The position numbers and the translations under genes were made by a program. A stretch of DNA of 64,000 nt. Source: Pseudomonadota bacterium (lineage in GTDB: Bacteria; Pseudomonadota; Alphaproteobacteria; Rhizobiales; Rhizobiaceae). Positions 7,695 to 16,205 of this stretch are shown here, one piece after another. The notes under the pieces are model-generated. The model was not told the DNA's origin, did no database searches, and saw nothing but the letters and a program-made list of their open reading frames with translations. The stretch covers positions 1-64,000 of the forward strand of contig JAEXYH010000052.1 in the NCBI GenBank assembly GCA_023451735.1, written 5' to 3'. The first letter of the stretch is position 1, and each line of letters starts with the position of its first letter.

Positions 7695-9254
7695 ATGCTT
7701 GATCCCGTATTATCCGCGGCGGAAAAGCCGCCTATTCTCGAAATGCGGGGCATTTCGAAGAGCTTTGGCGCCGTGAAGGCGCTTTCGGATGTCAGCTTTG
7801 CCGTCAAGGAAGGCGAGATTCACGCGCTGGTCGGCGAAAACGGTGCCGGCAAATCGACGCTGATGAAGGTTCTGTCGGGTGTCTACCCGCATGGATCCTA
7901 TGAGGGATCGATCCTTTTCGGCGGCGAAGAACGTCATTTCCGCGACATCAACGATTCCGAAAAGCTCGGCATCATCATCATTCACCAGGAGCTTGCGCTC
8001 ATTCCGCTGATGTCGATCGCGGAAAACATCTTTCTGGCCAATGCGCCGTCGAAATTCGGCGTGATCGACCGCGATACGCGATATGTCCGCACCAAGGAAC
8101 TACTGGCCAAGGTGGGACTGACCGAGGCGCCGGAAACTCTGATCACCAATCTCGGCGTCGGCAAGCAGCAACTCGTCGAAATCGCCAAGGCGCTGTCGAA
8201 GGACGTGCGCCTCTTGATCCTCGACGAACCGACTGCGTCGCTCAACGAAACGGACAGTGCGGCCCTTCTCGAGCTTCTGAAGGAATTCCGCCGCCATGGC
8301 ATTACCTCGATCATGATCAGCCACAAGCTGAATGAGATTACCGAGGTTGCCGATCGCATCACCGTTCTGCGCGACGGCAAGACCGTCGGTACGCTCGATT
8401 GCCATGAAGGCGCGGTCGACGAAGACGAGATCGTGCGACGCATGGTCGATCGCGATCTCGAAAGCCGTTACCCGGCCCGCACGCCGAAGATCGGCGATGT
8501 CATTTTCGAAGTCGAAAACTGGTCGGTCTATCACCCGCAGCATGCGAGCCGGCAGATCGTCAGAAATGTGTCAATGAAGGTTCGCGCCGGCGAAGTCGTC
8601 GGCATCTCCGGACTGATGGGCGCTGGTCGCACCGAATTCGCCATGAGCGTGTTCGGTAGGGCTTACGGTCGCGACATCAGCGGAACCGTGAAGATCCACG
8701 GAAAGGAAGTCGATACCTCGAATGTGCACCGGGCGATCAAGGCGGGGCTGGCTTACGTCACCGAAGACCGCAAGCAGCTCGGGCTGATCCTTGCCGAAGA
8801 CATCCGCAAGAACGTCTCACTCGCCCATCTCGGCGGTGTGTCGTCCAGCGGTGTCATTGATGATATCCGCGAAATGAAGGTGGCGCAGGAATTCCGCACC
8901 CGCATGCGGATCCGCAGTCACAACGTATATCAGGAAACCGGAAAACTCTCCGGCGGCAACCAGCAGAAGGTGGTCCTGTCGAAATGGCTGTTCACCGGGC
9001 CGGACATCCTGATCCTCGACGAACCGACCCGCGGTATCGATGTCGGCGCGAAATACGAAATCTATTCCATCATCAACGAACTTGCGGATGCCGGTAAGGC
9101 CGTCGTCGTGATCTCGTCGGAAATGCCCGAGCTCATCGGCACCTGCGACAGAATCATGGTCATGCACGAAGGTGAATTCGTCGGCGAAGTGGCCGGTGAA
9201 GAGGCCACGCAGGAAAATATCATGCGCGCCATCATGCGCCGCAAAGGGAGATAA
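7695..9254 (+). CDS. gguA: Sugar ABC transporter ATP-binding protein GguA
   Basis: This is the duplicated ATPase of the ChvE-dependent sugar importer, on the cytoplasmic side of the membrane, with 519 residues. Domain 1 has Walker A GENGAGKST (near 50), signature-region GVGKQQLVEIAKAL and Walker B LLILDEPTASLN. Domain 2 has a degenerate Walker A (GLMGAGRTE, near 310), a full signature LSGGNQQKVVLSKWL and ILILDEPTRGIDVGAKYEIY. This asymmetry is normal for XylG/GguA/RbsA proteins. I chose the ATG at 7695 after GGGAG; a TTG four codons upstream is possible. gguB follows after 3 bp. Confidence 0.94.
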   Translation: MLDPVLSAAEKPPILEMRGISKSFGAVKALSDVSFAVKEGEIHALVGENGAGKSTLMKVLSGVYPHGSYEGSILFGGEERHFRDINDSEKLGIIIIHQELALIPLMSIAENIFLANAPSKFGVIDRDTRYVRTKELLAKVGLTEAPETLITNLGVGKQQLVEIAKALSKDVRLLILDEPTASLNETDSAALLELLKEFRRHGITSIMISHKLNEITEVADRITVLRDGKTVGTLDCHEGAVDEDEIVRRMVDRDLESRYPARTPKIGDVIFEVENWSVYHPQHASRQIVRNVSMKVRAGEVVGISGLMGAGRTEFAMSVFGRAYGRDISGTVKIHGKEVDTSNVHRAIKAGLAYVTEDRKQLGLILAEDIRKNVSLAHLGGVSSSGVIDDIREMKVAQEFRTRMRIRSHNVYQETGKLSGGNQQKVVLSKWLFTGPDILILDEPTRGIDVGAKYEIYSIINELADAGKAVVVISSEMPELIGTCDRIMVMHEGEFVGEVAGEEATQENIMRAIMRRKGR

Positions 9255-9257
9255 CCC

Positions 9258-10448
9258 ATGAGCACTCCACAGGAAGCAGTTGCGGCTCCGAAAGCGGGCA
9301 CCGGTTTCTGGAAGGACAATCTTCGCGACTATGGCATGCTGATCTCGCTGGTCGTCATCGTCATCTTCTTCCAGATCGCAACCGGCGGCATTCTTCTGAA
9401 GCCGCTGAACGTTACGAACATCGTGCTGCAGAACAGCTATATCGTCATCATGGCACTCGGCATGTTGATGGTGATTGTGACTGGTCACATCGACCTTTCG
9501 GTCGGTTCGGTTGCAGGCTTTATCGGCGGTCTTGCAGGGCTTCTTATGGTCAGGTGGGGCATCAACCTGCCGCTCGCCATCCTGACCTGCCTCGTGGTTG
9601 GCGGTATCATCGGCGGCATCCAGGGCTATTTCGTCGCCTATTTCAAGATTCCATCCTTCATCGTGACGCTTGCCGGCATGCTTGTTTTCCGCGGTTTCAT
9701 GATCGCCATTCTGGGCAGCCAGGCGATTGGTCCGTTCCCGCCGATCTTCCAGAAGCTCTCCTCGGGTTATGTCCTCGAACTGATTTCTTCGGATGGCGGG
9801 CTATACGTGACGTCGTTCATCATCGGGCTGATCCTTGCCGTACTGATGGTTTGGCAGAATTTCCGCAGCCGCGCGCGCCGTGTCCTGCACGACGTGGAAA
9901 GCGAACCTTTTGCCTTCTTCATCGGCAAGAATGTCGTCGTCTTCGCAGCGATCGCCTTCGTCGCCTATCTGATCTCGTCCCACCGCGGTCTGCCGAACGT
10001 GCTGATCATCATGGCGGTGCTGATCGTCGCCTATGGCTTCTTCACCAACCGCACGATCCTCGGCCGCCAGATCTACGCTGTTGGCGGCAACGCACGTGCA
10101 GCGGAACTTTCGGGCATCAAGACCACGCGTCTGGTGTTCTGGACCTTCGTCAATATGGGTGTCCTGGCAGCACTTGCCGGCCTCGTCGTTGCAGCGCGCC
10201 TTAACAGCGCCACCCCGAAGGCCGGTACCGGCTTCGAACTGGACGTCATCGCGGCCTGCTTCATCGGCGGCGCATCGGCCTATGGCGGCGTCGGCAAGGT
10301 GACGGGTGCCGTGATCGGCGCCTTCCTGATGGGCGTGATGAACAACGGCATGTCGATCCTCGGCATAGGCATCGATTACCAGCAGGTGATCAAGGGGCTG
10401 GTTCTGCTCGGCGCGGTTTGCGTCGACGTCTACAACCAGCGCCATTAA
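9258..10448 (+). CDS. gguB: Sugar ABC transporter permease GguB
   Basis: This is the membrane subunit of the ChvE-GguA-GguB importer, 396 residues and close to XylH/GguB. It is strongly hydrophobic, with about ten predicted membrane segments beginning near residue 28 (MLISLVVIVIFFQIATGGIL). The CUT2 permease block VTGHIDLSVGSVAGFIGGL and the coupling-loop region YAVGGNARAAELSGIK are visible, followed by FIGGASAYGGVGKVTGAVIG. The start follows AAAGGGAG. A strong hairpin terminator lies 24 bp beyond the stop, closing the operon. Unlike the Agrobacterium order, no gguC follows. Confidence 0.94.
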   Translation: MSTPQEAVAAPKAGTGFWKDNLRDYGMLISLVVIVIFFQIATGGILLKPLNVTNIVLQNSYIVIMALGMLMVIVTGHIDLSVGSVAGFIGGLAGLLMVRWGINLPLAILTCLVVGGIIGGIQGYFVAYFKIPSFIVTLAGMLVFRGFMIAILGSQAIGPFPPIFQKLSSGYVLELISSDGGLYVTSFIIGLILAVLMVWQNFRSRARRVLHDVESEPFAFFIGKNVVVFAAIAFVAYLISSHRGLPNVLIIMAVLIVAYGFFTNRTILGRQIYAVGGNARAAELSGIKTTRLVFWTFVNMGVLAALAGLVVAARLNSATPKAGTGFELDVIAACFIGGASAYGGVGKVTGAVIGAFLMGVMNNGMSILGIGIDYQQVIKGLVLLGAVCVDVYNQRH

Positions 10449-10472
10449 GCGGGCCTGTCATAGAAAAAAAAA

Positions 10473-10490
10473 GGGGCGCAGAAGCGCCCC
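10473..10490. terminator. Rho-independent terminator after gguB
   Basis: GGGGCGC-AGAA-GCGCCCC gives a 7 bp GC stem with a tetraloop. It is flanked by an A-tract (10464-10472) and by TTACCTGTTTT, so it may work in both directions. Confidence 0.8.
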
Positions 10491-10523
10491 TTACCTGTTT
10501 TGAGATCAACACTTATAAAGCCA

Positions 10524-10608
10524 CGTCATCCTCGGCTTGTCCCGAAGATCTACGACGCTTCGATAACCTGTAATGTGGTTGATCCTCGGCTCAAGGCCGA
10601 GGATGACG
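10524..10608. repeat. Palindromic GTCATCCTCGG repeat, copy 1
   Basis: This element of about 85 bp has inverted ends (CGTCATCCTCGG at the left, CCGAGGATGACG at the right) and internal arms CGGCTTGTCCCG and CTCGGCTCAAGGCCGAG. A related copy lies at 52225-52315. The element begins 14 bp beyond the stop of the truncated FadJ-like gene. It is an intergenic palindromic repeat of the kind scattered through alphaproteobacterial genomes. Confidence 0.7.
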
Positions 10609-10621
10609 GTGGAGAAGTCGT

Positions 10622-12571
10622 TCAGCCTCTCGCGAACATCGGCCCGCCCTTGTGAGCGGGGAATCCGTAGCCGTTGATCATCACCAGATCAACGTCTCCC
10701 GGACGGGCGGCGATACCTTCTGCGAGAAGCGCATCGCCCTCTGCTGCCATGGCCGTCAACATCCGTTCCTGTATCTCTTCCTTCGAAAAGGCGCGTGGTC
10801 TGATCCCTTTCTTCGTGCGCTCGGTCTCGATAAACGCCGTGACTTCGGGGTCGATGGTGCGCTTGCCGTCGGGGTAGGCGTACCAACCGCGGCCGGATTT
10901 CTGTCCCATTCGCCCCGTCTCACAGAGCTTGTCGGCGATGGCGACATACCGTTCTGACGGATCGCGCACTGCCGCCTGGCGTTTGCGGCGTGCCCAGGCG
11001 ATTTCGAGGCCGGCCATGTCGTAGACGGCAAATAGGCCCATCGGGAAACCATAGTCCTCCAGCGCCGCATCGATCTCGTGCGGCAGGGCGCCGTCCTCCA
11101 GCAGGAATTCGGCCTCGCGGCGATAGGCGGAAAAGATCCGGTTGCCGATAAAACCTTCCGCGACGCCGGTCACAATCGGCAGCTTTTTCAGCTTCTTTGC
11201 GACCGCCAGTCCGGTTGCCAGCACATCCGGCGCGGTTTTTTCGCAACGAACGATTTCGAGAAGCCGCATGACATGCGCAGGAGAGAAGAAATGCAGGCCA
11301 AGCACCCGCTGCGGATGGGCCGTTGAGGCCGCAATCTCGTCCGGATTCAGGTAGCTCGTATTGGTGGCGAGAATGGCATCCGGGCGGATCACCTTGTCGA
11401 GGCGGCGGAAGAGTTCGACCTTCACATCCAGATCGTCGAACACGGCTTCGATAACGAGATCGCAGGGCGCAAGATCGGCATCCGTTGCGGTGACCGAAAG
11501 CCGGGCCGTCTGCGCGTCGAAACCGGCCCGGTCCAGCCGGCTAGAGGCAAGGTTGCGCTCCAGCAGGCCGATGATCCGCTCGCGGCCTTTTTCCGCCGCC
11601 TCCGGTGTCTGGTCGAGGCCGATGACCGTGTAACCTGCGCCGAGTGCCGCAACGGCAATACCGCTGCCCATCAGGCCCAGTCCGCAGATACCGATCGTGT
11701 TGACCGGGCGCGCATCGACGCTCTCAAGCCCGGTAACCTTTGAGGCCTCCCGCTCGGCAAAGAAGACGTGCCGCAGCGCTGCCGCCTCGTGGCTGTCCCG
11801 CAGGGTGAGAAAGGTGGCGCGCTCATCCGCCAGCCCTTCGCCCAGCGGGCGATGCGAGGATGCGACGAGCCGCACCGCTTCCGTCGGTGCTTTCTGCCCG
11901 CGAGCCTTTGCAAGGATTTTGCCCGATGCCTTGTCGATCTCGGTAGAATCTGCGGGGGCAACGGCCAGTTCACCTGTTCGGCGAAGCGGTGTGCCGACCA
12001 GCTTTTGTGCTGCCTTGATGGCCGCATCGATAAGATCGGTCTCGACCAGTTCATCAAGGATGCCAAGCGACAAGGCCTCTGCGGCCTTGGCGATCCGTCC
12101 CGAAGCAATAAGCTCGATCGCTGCCGGAATGCCGATAAGTCGCGGCAGGCGCTGGGTGCCGCTGGCACCGGGCACGATGCCGAGCTTCACCTCAGGCAGG
12201 CCGACCTGTGCCGTGGGGGAGGCGATGCGATAATGGCAGGTGAGCGCCAGTTCCAGCCCGCCGCCGAGTGCTGCGCCATTCAGCGCTGCGATGACCGGCT
12301 TCGACAGGGCTTCGATCCTGTCGATCAGGTCTGGCAGGGCCGGATCGACAACCGGCTTGCCGAACTCCCGAATGTCGGCTCCGCCGATAAAGGTTTTGCC
12401 TGCACCGGTGATAATGAGGGCCAGGATGCCGGGAGTTGTCTCGGCGTATGAGAGCGCTTTTTCCAGTCCGCCCCTTACATCTGCCGACATGGCGTTGACT
12501 GGCGGATTGTCGATGGTGACGACCAGAATGCCGTCTCGGGCCGTGGCGGAGAAGGTTGTCACATCGCTCAT
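10622..12571 (-). CDS. FadJ-like enoyl-CoA hydratase / 3-hydroxyacyl-CoA dehydrogenase, C-terminally truncated
   Basis: This bifunctional beta-oxidation enzyme of 649 residues would hydrate enoyl-CoA and oxidise the 3-hydroxyacyl-CoA with NAD. Residues 1-190 are a crotonase domain (oxyanion region NGAALGGGLELALTCH, catalytic-Glu block GLPEVKLGIVPGASGTQRLP). From about 295 comes the NAD-binding GICGLGLMGSGIAVAAL and LGLHFFSPAHVMRLLEIV, then two C-terminal dehydrogenase domains. The last stops at GYGFPAHKGGPMF plus three residues, where relatives usually continue 50-70 residues. A palindromic repeat begins 14 bp past the stop, so the end was probably lost there. The ATG at 12571 follows GGAG, 4 bp after ridA. 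It is last in the seven-gene operon. Confidence 0.85.
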   Translation of the reverse strand: MSDVTTFSATARDGILVVTIDNPPVNAMSADVRGGLEKALSYAETTPGILALIITGAGKTFIGGADIREFGKPVVDPALPDLIDRIEALSKPVIAALNGAALGGGLELALTCHYRIASPTAQVGLPEVKLGIVPGASGTQRLPRLIGIPAAIELIASGRIAKAAEALSLGILDELVETDLIDAAIKAAQKLVGTPLRRTGELAVAPADSTEIDKASGKILAKARGQKAPTEAVRLVASSHRPLGEGLADERATFLTLRDSHEAAALRHVFFAEREASKVTGLESVDARPVNTIGICGLGLMGSGIAVAALGAGYTVIGLDQTPEAAEKGRERIIGLLERNLASSRLDRAGFDAQTARLSVTATDADLAPCDLVIEAVFDDLDVKVELFRRLDKVIRPDAILATNTSYLNPDEIAASTAHPQRVLGLHFFSPAHVMRLLEIVRCEKTAPDVLATGLAVAKKLKKLPIVTGVAEGFIGNRIFSAYRREAEFLLEDGALPHEIDAALEDYGFPMGLFAVYDMAGLEIAWARRKRQAAVRDPSERYVAIADKLCETGRMGQKSGRGWYAYPDGKRTIDPEVTAFIETERTKKGIRPRAFSKEEIQERMLTAMAAEGDALLAEGIAARPGDVDLVMINGYGFPAHKGGPMFARG

Positions 12572-12575
12572 CGCA

Positions 12576-12971
12576 TCACTCCGGAACGACGGCCGTCGCC
12601 TGAATTTCGATCTTGGCACGGTCTTCGACAAGCGCCACCACCTGCATTGCGGCCATGGCCGGGAAATGCTTGCCGATCACCTCGCGATAGGCCTGGCCGA
12701 TGCCCTTCAGGTTGCCGAGATATTCGGCTTTGTCGGTGAAATACCAGGTCATGGTGGTGATGTGCTGCGGCCCGGCACCGCCTTCGGCCAGCACCGCGAC
12801 GATATTCTGCAACGTCTGTTTCACCTGGCTGACGAAGTCGTCGGTTTCGAACTGGCACTCGGCATTCCAGCCGATCTGCCCGCCGACGAAGATCTGGCGG
12901 CCGGTGGCAGATACGCCGTTGGCGTAACCGATCGGTTTGGCCCAGCCTTCAGGCTGCAGAATGGTGTGCAT
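12576..12971 (-). CDS. RidA-family enamine/imine deaminase
   Basis: This 131-residue protein belongs to the RidA/YjgF family, trimeric cytoplasmic enzymes that hydrolyse reactive enamines and imines to ketones and ammonia. Visible blocks are VGGQIGWNAECQFE, QVKQTLQNIVAVLAEGGAG, MTWYFTDKAEY and FPAMAAMQVVALVEDRAKIE. The equivalent of the RidA substrate-binding Arg is less clear (VALVEDRAK), so it may belong to another subfamily. It overlaps the thioesterase gene by 23 bp and has its own GGAGAG. In an operon led by an aminobenzoyl-CoA-type oxygenase it could remove the amino group from an enamine intermediate; this is inference. Confidence 0.85.
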   Translation of the reverse strand: MHTILQPEGWAKPIGYANGVSATGRQIFVGGQIGWNAECQFETDDFVSQVKQTLQNIVAVLAEGGAGPQHITTMTWYFTDKAEYLGNLKGIGQAYREVIGKHFPAMAAMQVVALVEDRAKIEIQATAVVPE

Positions 12972-13380
12972 CTTGTCTCTCCAAATGCTGTGTCAGCGCG
13001 CCGCGCAGATCATCCGGCCAGGGGCAGGCCTTTGTTGTTTCGTGAGAGGTGAGGACGAGCCTTTGCCGGGCCGTCCAGAGCAGGCGGTTTTCCGCGCGAA
13101 CCTCGTGCTCGAGATCGAGCGAGCTGTTGCCGAGCCTTGCGACCTTCAGGGTGAAATCCATTCGGTCGCCGTGGAAACCGGGATTGGTGAAGTTGAGATC
13201 CAGCGTTACCCTTGGAAAGCCGAGCTTTCGCTCGTTGATCATCTCCGGCCATGGAAACCCGAGGCTTTCGAAGAATTCCTCGTAAACCCCGACCAAAATA
13301 TGCAGATAGGACGGGAAATAGGCGATGCCCGAAGGGTCGCAATCTCCGAAATTCAGCCGGCGCGTCGTGGTGTAAGCCAT
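12949..13380 (-). CDS. Acyl-CoA thioesterase, 4-hydroxybenzoyl-CoA thioesterase (hotdog) family
   Basis: This 143-residue hotdog-fold thioesterase would release CoA from an aryl- or acyl-CoA. The family signature NFGDCDPSGIAYFPSYL near residue 10 includes the catalytic Asp of the 4-hydroxybenzoyl-CoA thioesterase type, followed by EEFFESLGFPW. It begins 2 bp after the acyl-CoA dehydrogenase stop and overlaps ridA. In relatives of this aromatic-CoA operon such an enzyme rescues CoA trapped in dead-end intermediates. The exact substrate cannot be read from the sequence. Confidence 0.87.
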   Translation of the reverse strand: MAYTTTRRLNFGDCDPSGIAYFPSYLHILVGVYEEFFESLGFPWPEMINERKLGFPRVTLDLNFTNPGFHGDRMDFTLKVARLGNSSLDLEHEVRAENRLLWTARQRLVLTSHETTKACPWPDDLRGALTQHLERQDAHHSAA

Positions 13381-13382
13381 GG

Positions 13383-14558
13383 TTAAGCCTTCAGCAATTC
13401 GCGGGCGATGATGAGTTTTTGCACTTCCGTCGCGCCTTCATAGATGCGCAGCGCCCGGATTTCCCGGTAGAGGCTTTCGGTGATCTCGCCGACGCGAACC
13501 CCGCGGCCGCCGAACATCTGCACGGCGCGGTCGATCACCTTCTGGGCATTTTCGGTGGCGACCATCTTTGCCATGGCTGCTTCCTTCGTGGTCGGCAGCC
13601 CCTGCACGTCGCGACGCCATGCGGCGCGGTAGGTCAGAAGTGCCGCCGCATCGATTTCGGCGGCCATGTCGCCCAAGGCGGCCTGCGTCAGCTGCAAGTC
13701 GGACAGCGTGGTGCCGAAGATTTTTCGCATTTTCGCATGGGCGAGTGCCTCATCCAGCGCGCGTTTGGCGAAGCCCAACGACGCTGCCGCTACGGAAGCG
13801 CGAAAAATGTCGAGGGTGCGCATGGCGATCTTGAAGCCATTGCCGGGGGCGCCGAGCAGGCGAGACGCCGGGATGCGGCAATTGTCGAAGCGGATCGTCG
13901 CCAGCGGATGCGGGGCGATCACGTCGATGCGCTCGGCGATGGAAAAACCGGGATCATCGGCAAAGACGGCGAAAGCGGAAATGCCGCGCGTGCCGGGTGC
14001 TTCGCCGGTGCGGGCAAAGACCGTGTAGACATCGGCGATGCCGCCGTTCGAGATCCAGGTTTTTTCACCGTCGAGCACATAATGCTCGCCATCCCTGCGG
14101 GCGGCGCAGGCCATGGCCGCGACATCGGAGCCTGCATCCTTCTCCGAAAGAGCAAAGGCAGCAATCCATTCACCGGACCGGGCTTTCGGCAGGACGGTGG
14201 CACGGAGTTCTTCCGAACCGGAAAGGCCGATAGCACCGGTGCCGAGGCCTTGCATGGCGAAGGCAAAATCGGCCAATCCATTATGCCAGGCCAGTGTTTC
14301 TCGGGTCAGGCAGGCGGCGCGGCTGTCGATCGGCTGCCTGCCTCCGGCGCCGGTTGCGGCATCGAGCAGGCCCGCCTCGCCAAGCGCCTTGACGAGCGTG
14401 CGGCAAGCCCTGTCCGTGTCGGAGTGATCGACGTTTGCGAGCGCGCCGGATGCGGCGAAGGCGTCCAGCTTTTGCGCCAACGCCCGATGCCCGTCATCGA
14501 AAAACGGCCAGTCCAAAAAATCCCGGCTTGGACCGGCAAGGGTGATCGGGGTGGCCAT
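13383..14558 (-). CDS. Acyl-CoA dehydrogenase
   Basis: This FAD-dependent acyl-CoA dehydrogenase has 391 residues, the usual length. Visible blocks are FALSEKDAGSDVAAM and VLDGEKTWISNGGIADVY in the middle domain, AVQMFGGRGVRVGEITESLYRE, and the C-terminal RIYEGATEVQKLIIARELL, which includes the region of the usual catalytic Glu. The N-terminus is more divergent. Its ATG overlaps the stop of the enoyl-CoA hydratase gene by one base (TGATG), a sign of translational coupling. In this operon it should introduce a double bond into the alicyclic CoA ester left after dearomatisation. Confidence 0.88.
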   Translation of the reverse strand: MATPITLAGPSRDFLDWPFFDDGHRALAQKLDAFAASGALANVDHSDTDRACRTLVKALGEAGLLDAATGAGGRQPIDSRAACLTRETLAWHNGLADFAFAMQGLGTGAIGLSGSEELRATVLPKARSGEWIAAFALSEKDAGSDVAAMACAARRDGEHYVLDGEKTWISNGGIADVYTVFARTGEAPGTRGISAFAVFADDPGFSIAERIDVIAPHPLATIRFDNCRIPASRLLGAPGNGFKIAMRTLDIFRASVAAASLGFAKRALDEALAHAKMRKIFGTTLSDLQLTQAALGDMAAEIDAAALLTYRAAWRRDVQGLPTTKEAAMAKMVATENAQKVIDRAVQMFGGRGVRVGEITESLYREIRALRIYEGATEVQKLIIARELLKA

Positions 14559-15409
14559 CAGTTGCCCTCGAAAACCGGTTTGCGCTTTTCAGCAAAGGCC
14601 TCGAAAGCGCGGCGAAAATCTTTCGTCGCCATGCAGATCGCTTGCGCCTGGGCTTCGCTCTCGATCATTTCGTCGAGACCCATGGCCCATTCCTGATTGA
14701 GCATGGTTTTGGTCATCGTGTGGGCAAACCACGGGCCATCGGCCAGCGAATGCGCCAGCTTCAGTGCTTGGGCTTCAACAGCATCCGCATTGTGGAGAGC
14801 ATTGTAGAACCCCCAGGCGTGCCCCTCATCGGCTGTCATCGAGCGGCCGGTGAACAGCAACTCGGCGGCGCGACCCTGGCCAATGATGCGCGGCAAGATT
14901 CCGCAGGCCCCCATGTCAGCCCCGGCCAGACCAACGCGGGTGAAGAGGAATGCGGTTTTCGCTTCCGGCGTCGCCAGCCGCAAGTCGGATGCCATGGCGA
15001 GGATCGCGCCGGCACCGGCGCAGATGCCGTCGATGGCGGCCACGATCGGCTGCGGGCATTTCTTCATCGCCTTGACCAGATCGCCGGTCATGCGGGTGAA
15101 AGCCAGAAGATCAGGCATCGGCATTTTAGTCAGCGGCTCGATGATCTCGAACACATCGCCGCCAGAAGAGAAATTGCCGCCGGCTCCGGTCAGTACGATG
15201 GCGCGGATATCGGATGCATGGCCAAGCTTGCGAAACAGATCGCGCAGTTCGGCGTAGCTTTCAAAGGTCAGCGGGTTCTTGCGTTTCGGGCGATTGAGCC
15301 GGATCGTGCCGACGCAACCGTCTGCACTCACCTCCCAGACAAAGTGTTTTGCCTGATAATCCCGAAAAGGCTTCAGGTGCCCGGCCATCGAAACCGTGGT
15401 GTCGCTCAT
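14558..15409 (-). CDS. Enoyl-CoA hydratase/isomerase family protein
   Basis: This crotonase-fold protein has 283 residues. An N-terminal extension of about 25 residues is followed by GTIRLNRPKRKNPLTFESY, the oxyanion-hole loop GGNFSSGGDVFEI and DGICAGAGAILAMASDLRLA, then FLFTRVGLAGADMGACGILPR. The longer upstream open frame is not real, since it overlaps the SDR gene in another frame. The ATG at 15409 overlaps the SDR stop as ATGA. It probably hydrates the unsaturated ring product in the aromatic-CoA pathway; hydrolase or isomerase activity is also possible in this superfamily. Confidence 0.87.
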   Translation of the reverse strand: MSDTTVSMAGHLKPFRDYQAKHFVWEVSADGCVGTIRLNRPKRKNPLTFESYAELRDLFRKLGHASDIRAIVLTGAGGNFSSGGDVFEIIEPLTKMPMPDLLAFTRMTGDLVKAMKKCPQPIVAAIDGICAGAGAILAMASDLRLATPEAKTAFLFTRVGLAGADMGACGILPRIIGQGRAAELLFTGRSMTADEGHAWGFYNALHNADAVEAQALKLAHSLADGPWFAHTMTKTMLNQEWAMGLDEMIESEAQAQAICMATKDFRRAFEAFAEKRKPVFEGN

Positions 15410-16197
15410 CCCGACAAAACCTCCCCACCGGCAACCGCGATTGCCTGTCCGTTGATCGATTGGGCGGCGGGCGAAGCCAGCCACAGAACGGCGTCTGCAA
15501 CTTCCTCCGGCCGTACCAGCCGCCCCTGCGGATTGTGTCTGGTAAATTCCTTCAATGCATCTTCCGGCGAGCGGCCGGTTTTTGCCACGATGTTTTCGAT
15601 CGAGCGGGTGATCAGCGGCGTATCGGTAAAGCCGGGGCAGACGGCGTTGACCGTCACGCCGGTCTTTGCCAGTTCCAGCGCCAACGCACGGGTCAGTCCG
15701 ACGACACCGTGCTTGGCCGCCACATAGGCCGAAACATAGGCGTAACCCGTCAGCCCTGCGGTAGAGGCAATGTTGATGATACGGCCGCCGGTGCCATGCT
15801 CCTTGAGATCCGACAGAACGGCCTGGGTCACCTGAAAGACACCGGTCAGATCCACCGCCATGACCCGGTTCCACATATCGAGCGAGGTCTTTTCGAACGG
15901 TGCGCTCGGTCCCTCGCCGGCATTGTTGATAAGTATATCGACCGGCCCGAATTCCTGCCGCACGGTTCTGAGACCACTTTTTATGGCGTCCGCGTCAGTC
16001 ACGTCGAATCCGTCGATGACAAAAGTGTCTGTTTCACCGATTTCTGCGGCCAGTTTTTCCAGCGGCTCGCGGCGACGCCCGGCCAGCGTCACTCGGGCGC
16101 CTTCATCGACAAGCGCACGGGCAATCGCGGCTCCGATGCCGGATCCGGCTCCGGTAACAAGGGCGTGGCGAGCTCCAAATTTCGGCAGTGAAATCAT
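15406..16197 (-). CDS. Short-chain dehydrogenase/reductase (probable 3-hydroxyacyl-CoA dehydrogenase)
   Basis: This NAD(P)-dependent SDR has 263 residues. It has the cofactor motif VTGAGSGIGAAIA (near 14), NNAG (near 90), the catalytic Ser region NIASTAGLTGYAYVSAYVAAKHG with YxxxK, and the C-terminal VCPGFTDTPL. It lies 8 bp downstream of the flavoprotein gene and overlaps the hydratase. Equivalent SDRs occur in aerobic 2-aminobenzoyl-CoA clusters and oxidise a hydroxyacyl-CoA intermediate. Substrate is inferred from context only. Confidence 0.87.
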   Translation of the reverse strand: MISLPKFGARHALVTGAGSGIGAAIARALVDEGARVTLAGRRREPLEKLAAEIGETDTFVIDGFDVTDADAIKSGLRTVRQEFGPVDILINNAGEGPSAPFEKTSLDMWNRVMAVDLTGVFQVTQAVLSDLKEHGTGGRIINIASTAGLTGYAYVSAYVAAKHGVVGLTRALALELAKTGVTVNAVCPGFTDTPLITRSIENIVAKTGRSPEDALKEFTRHNPQGRLVRPEEVADAVLWLASPAAQSINGQAIAVAGGEVLSG

Positions 16198-16205
16198 GTC
16201 CGCGC

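Noticed and set aside
15410..15874. Long N-terminal extension of the enoyl-CoA hydratase frame
   Set aside because: It overlaps the SDR gene in another frame; the ATGA overlap at 15406-15409 gives the real start.
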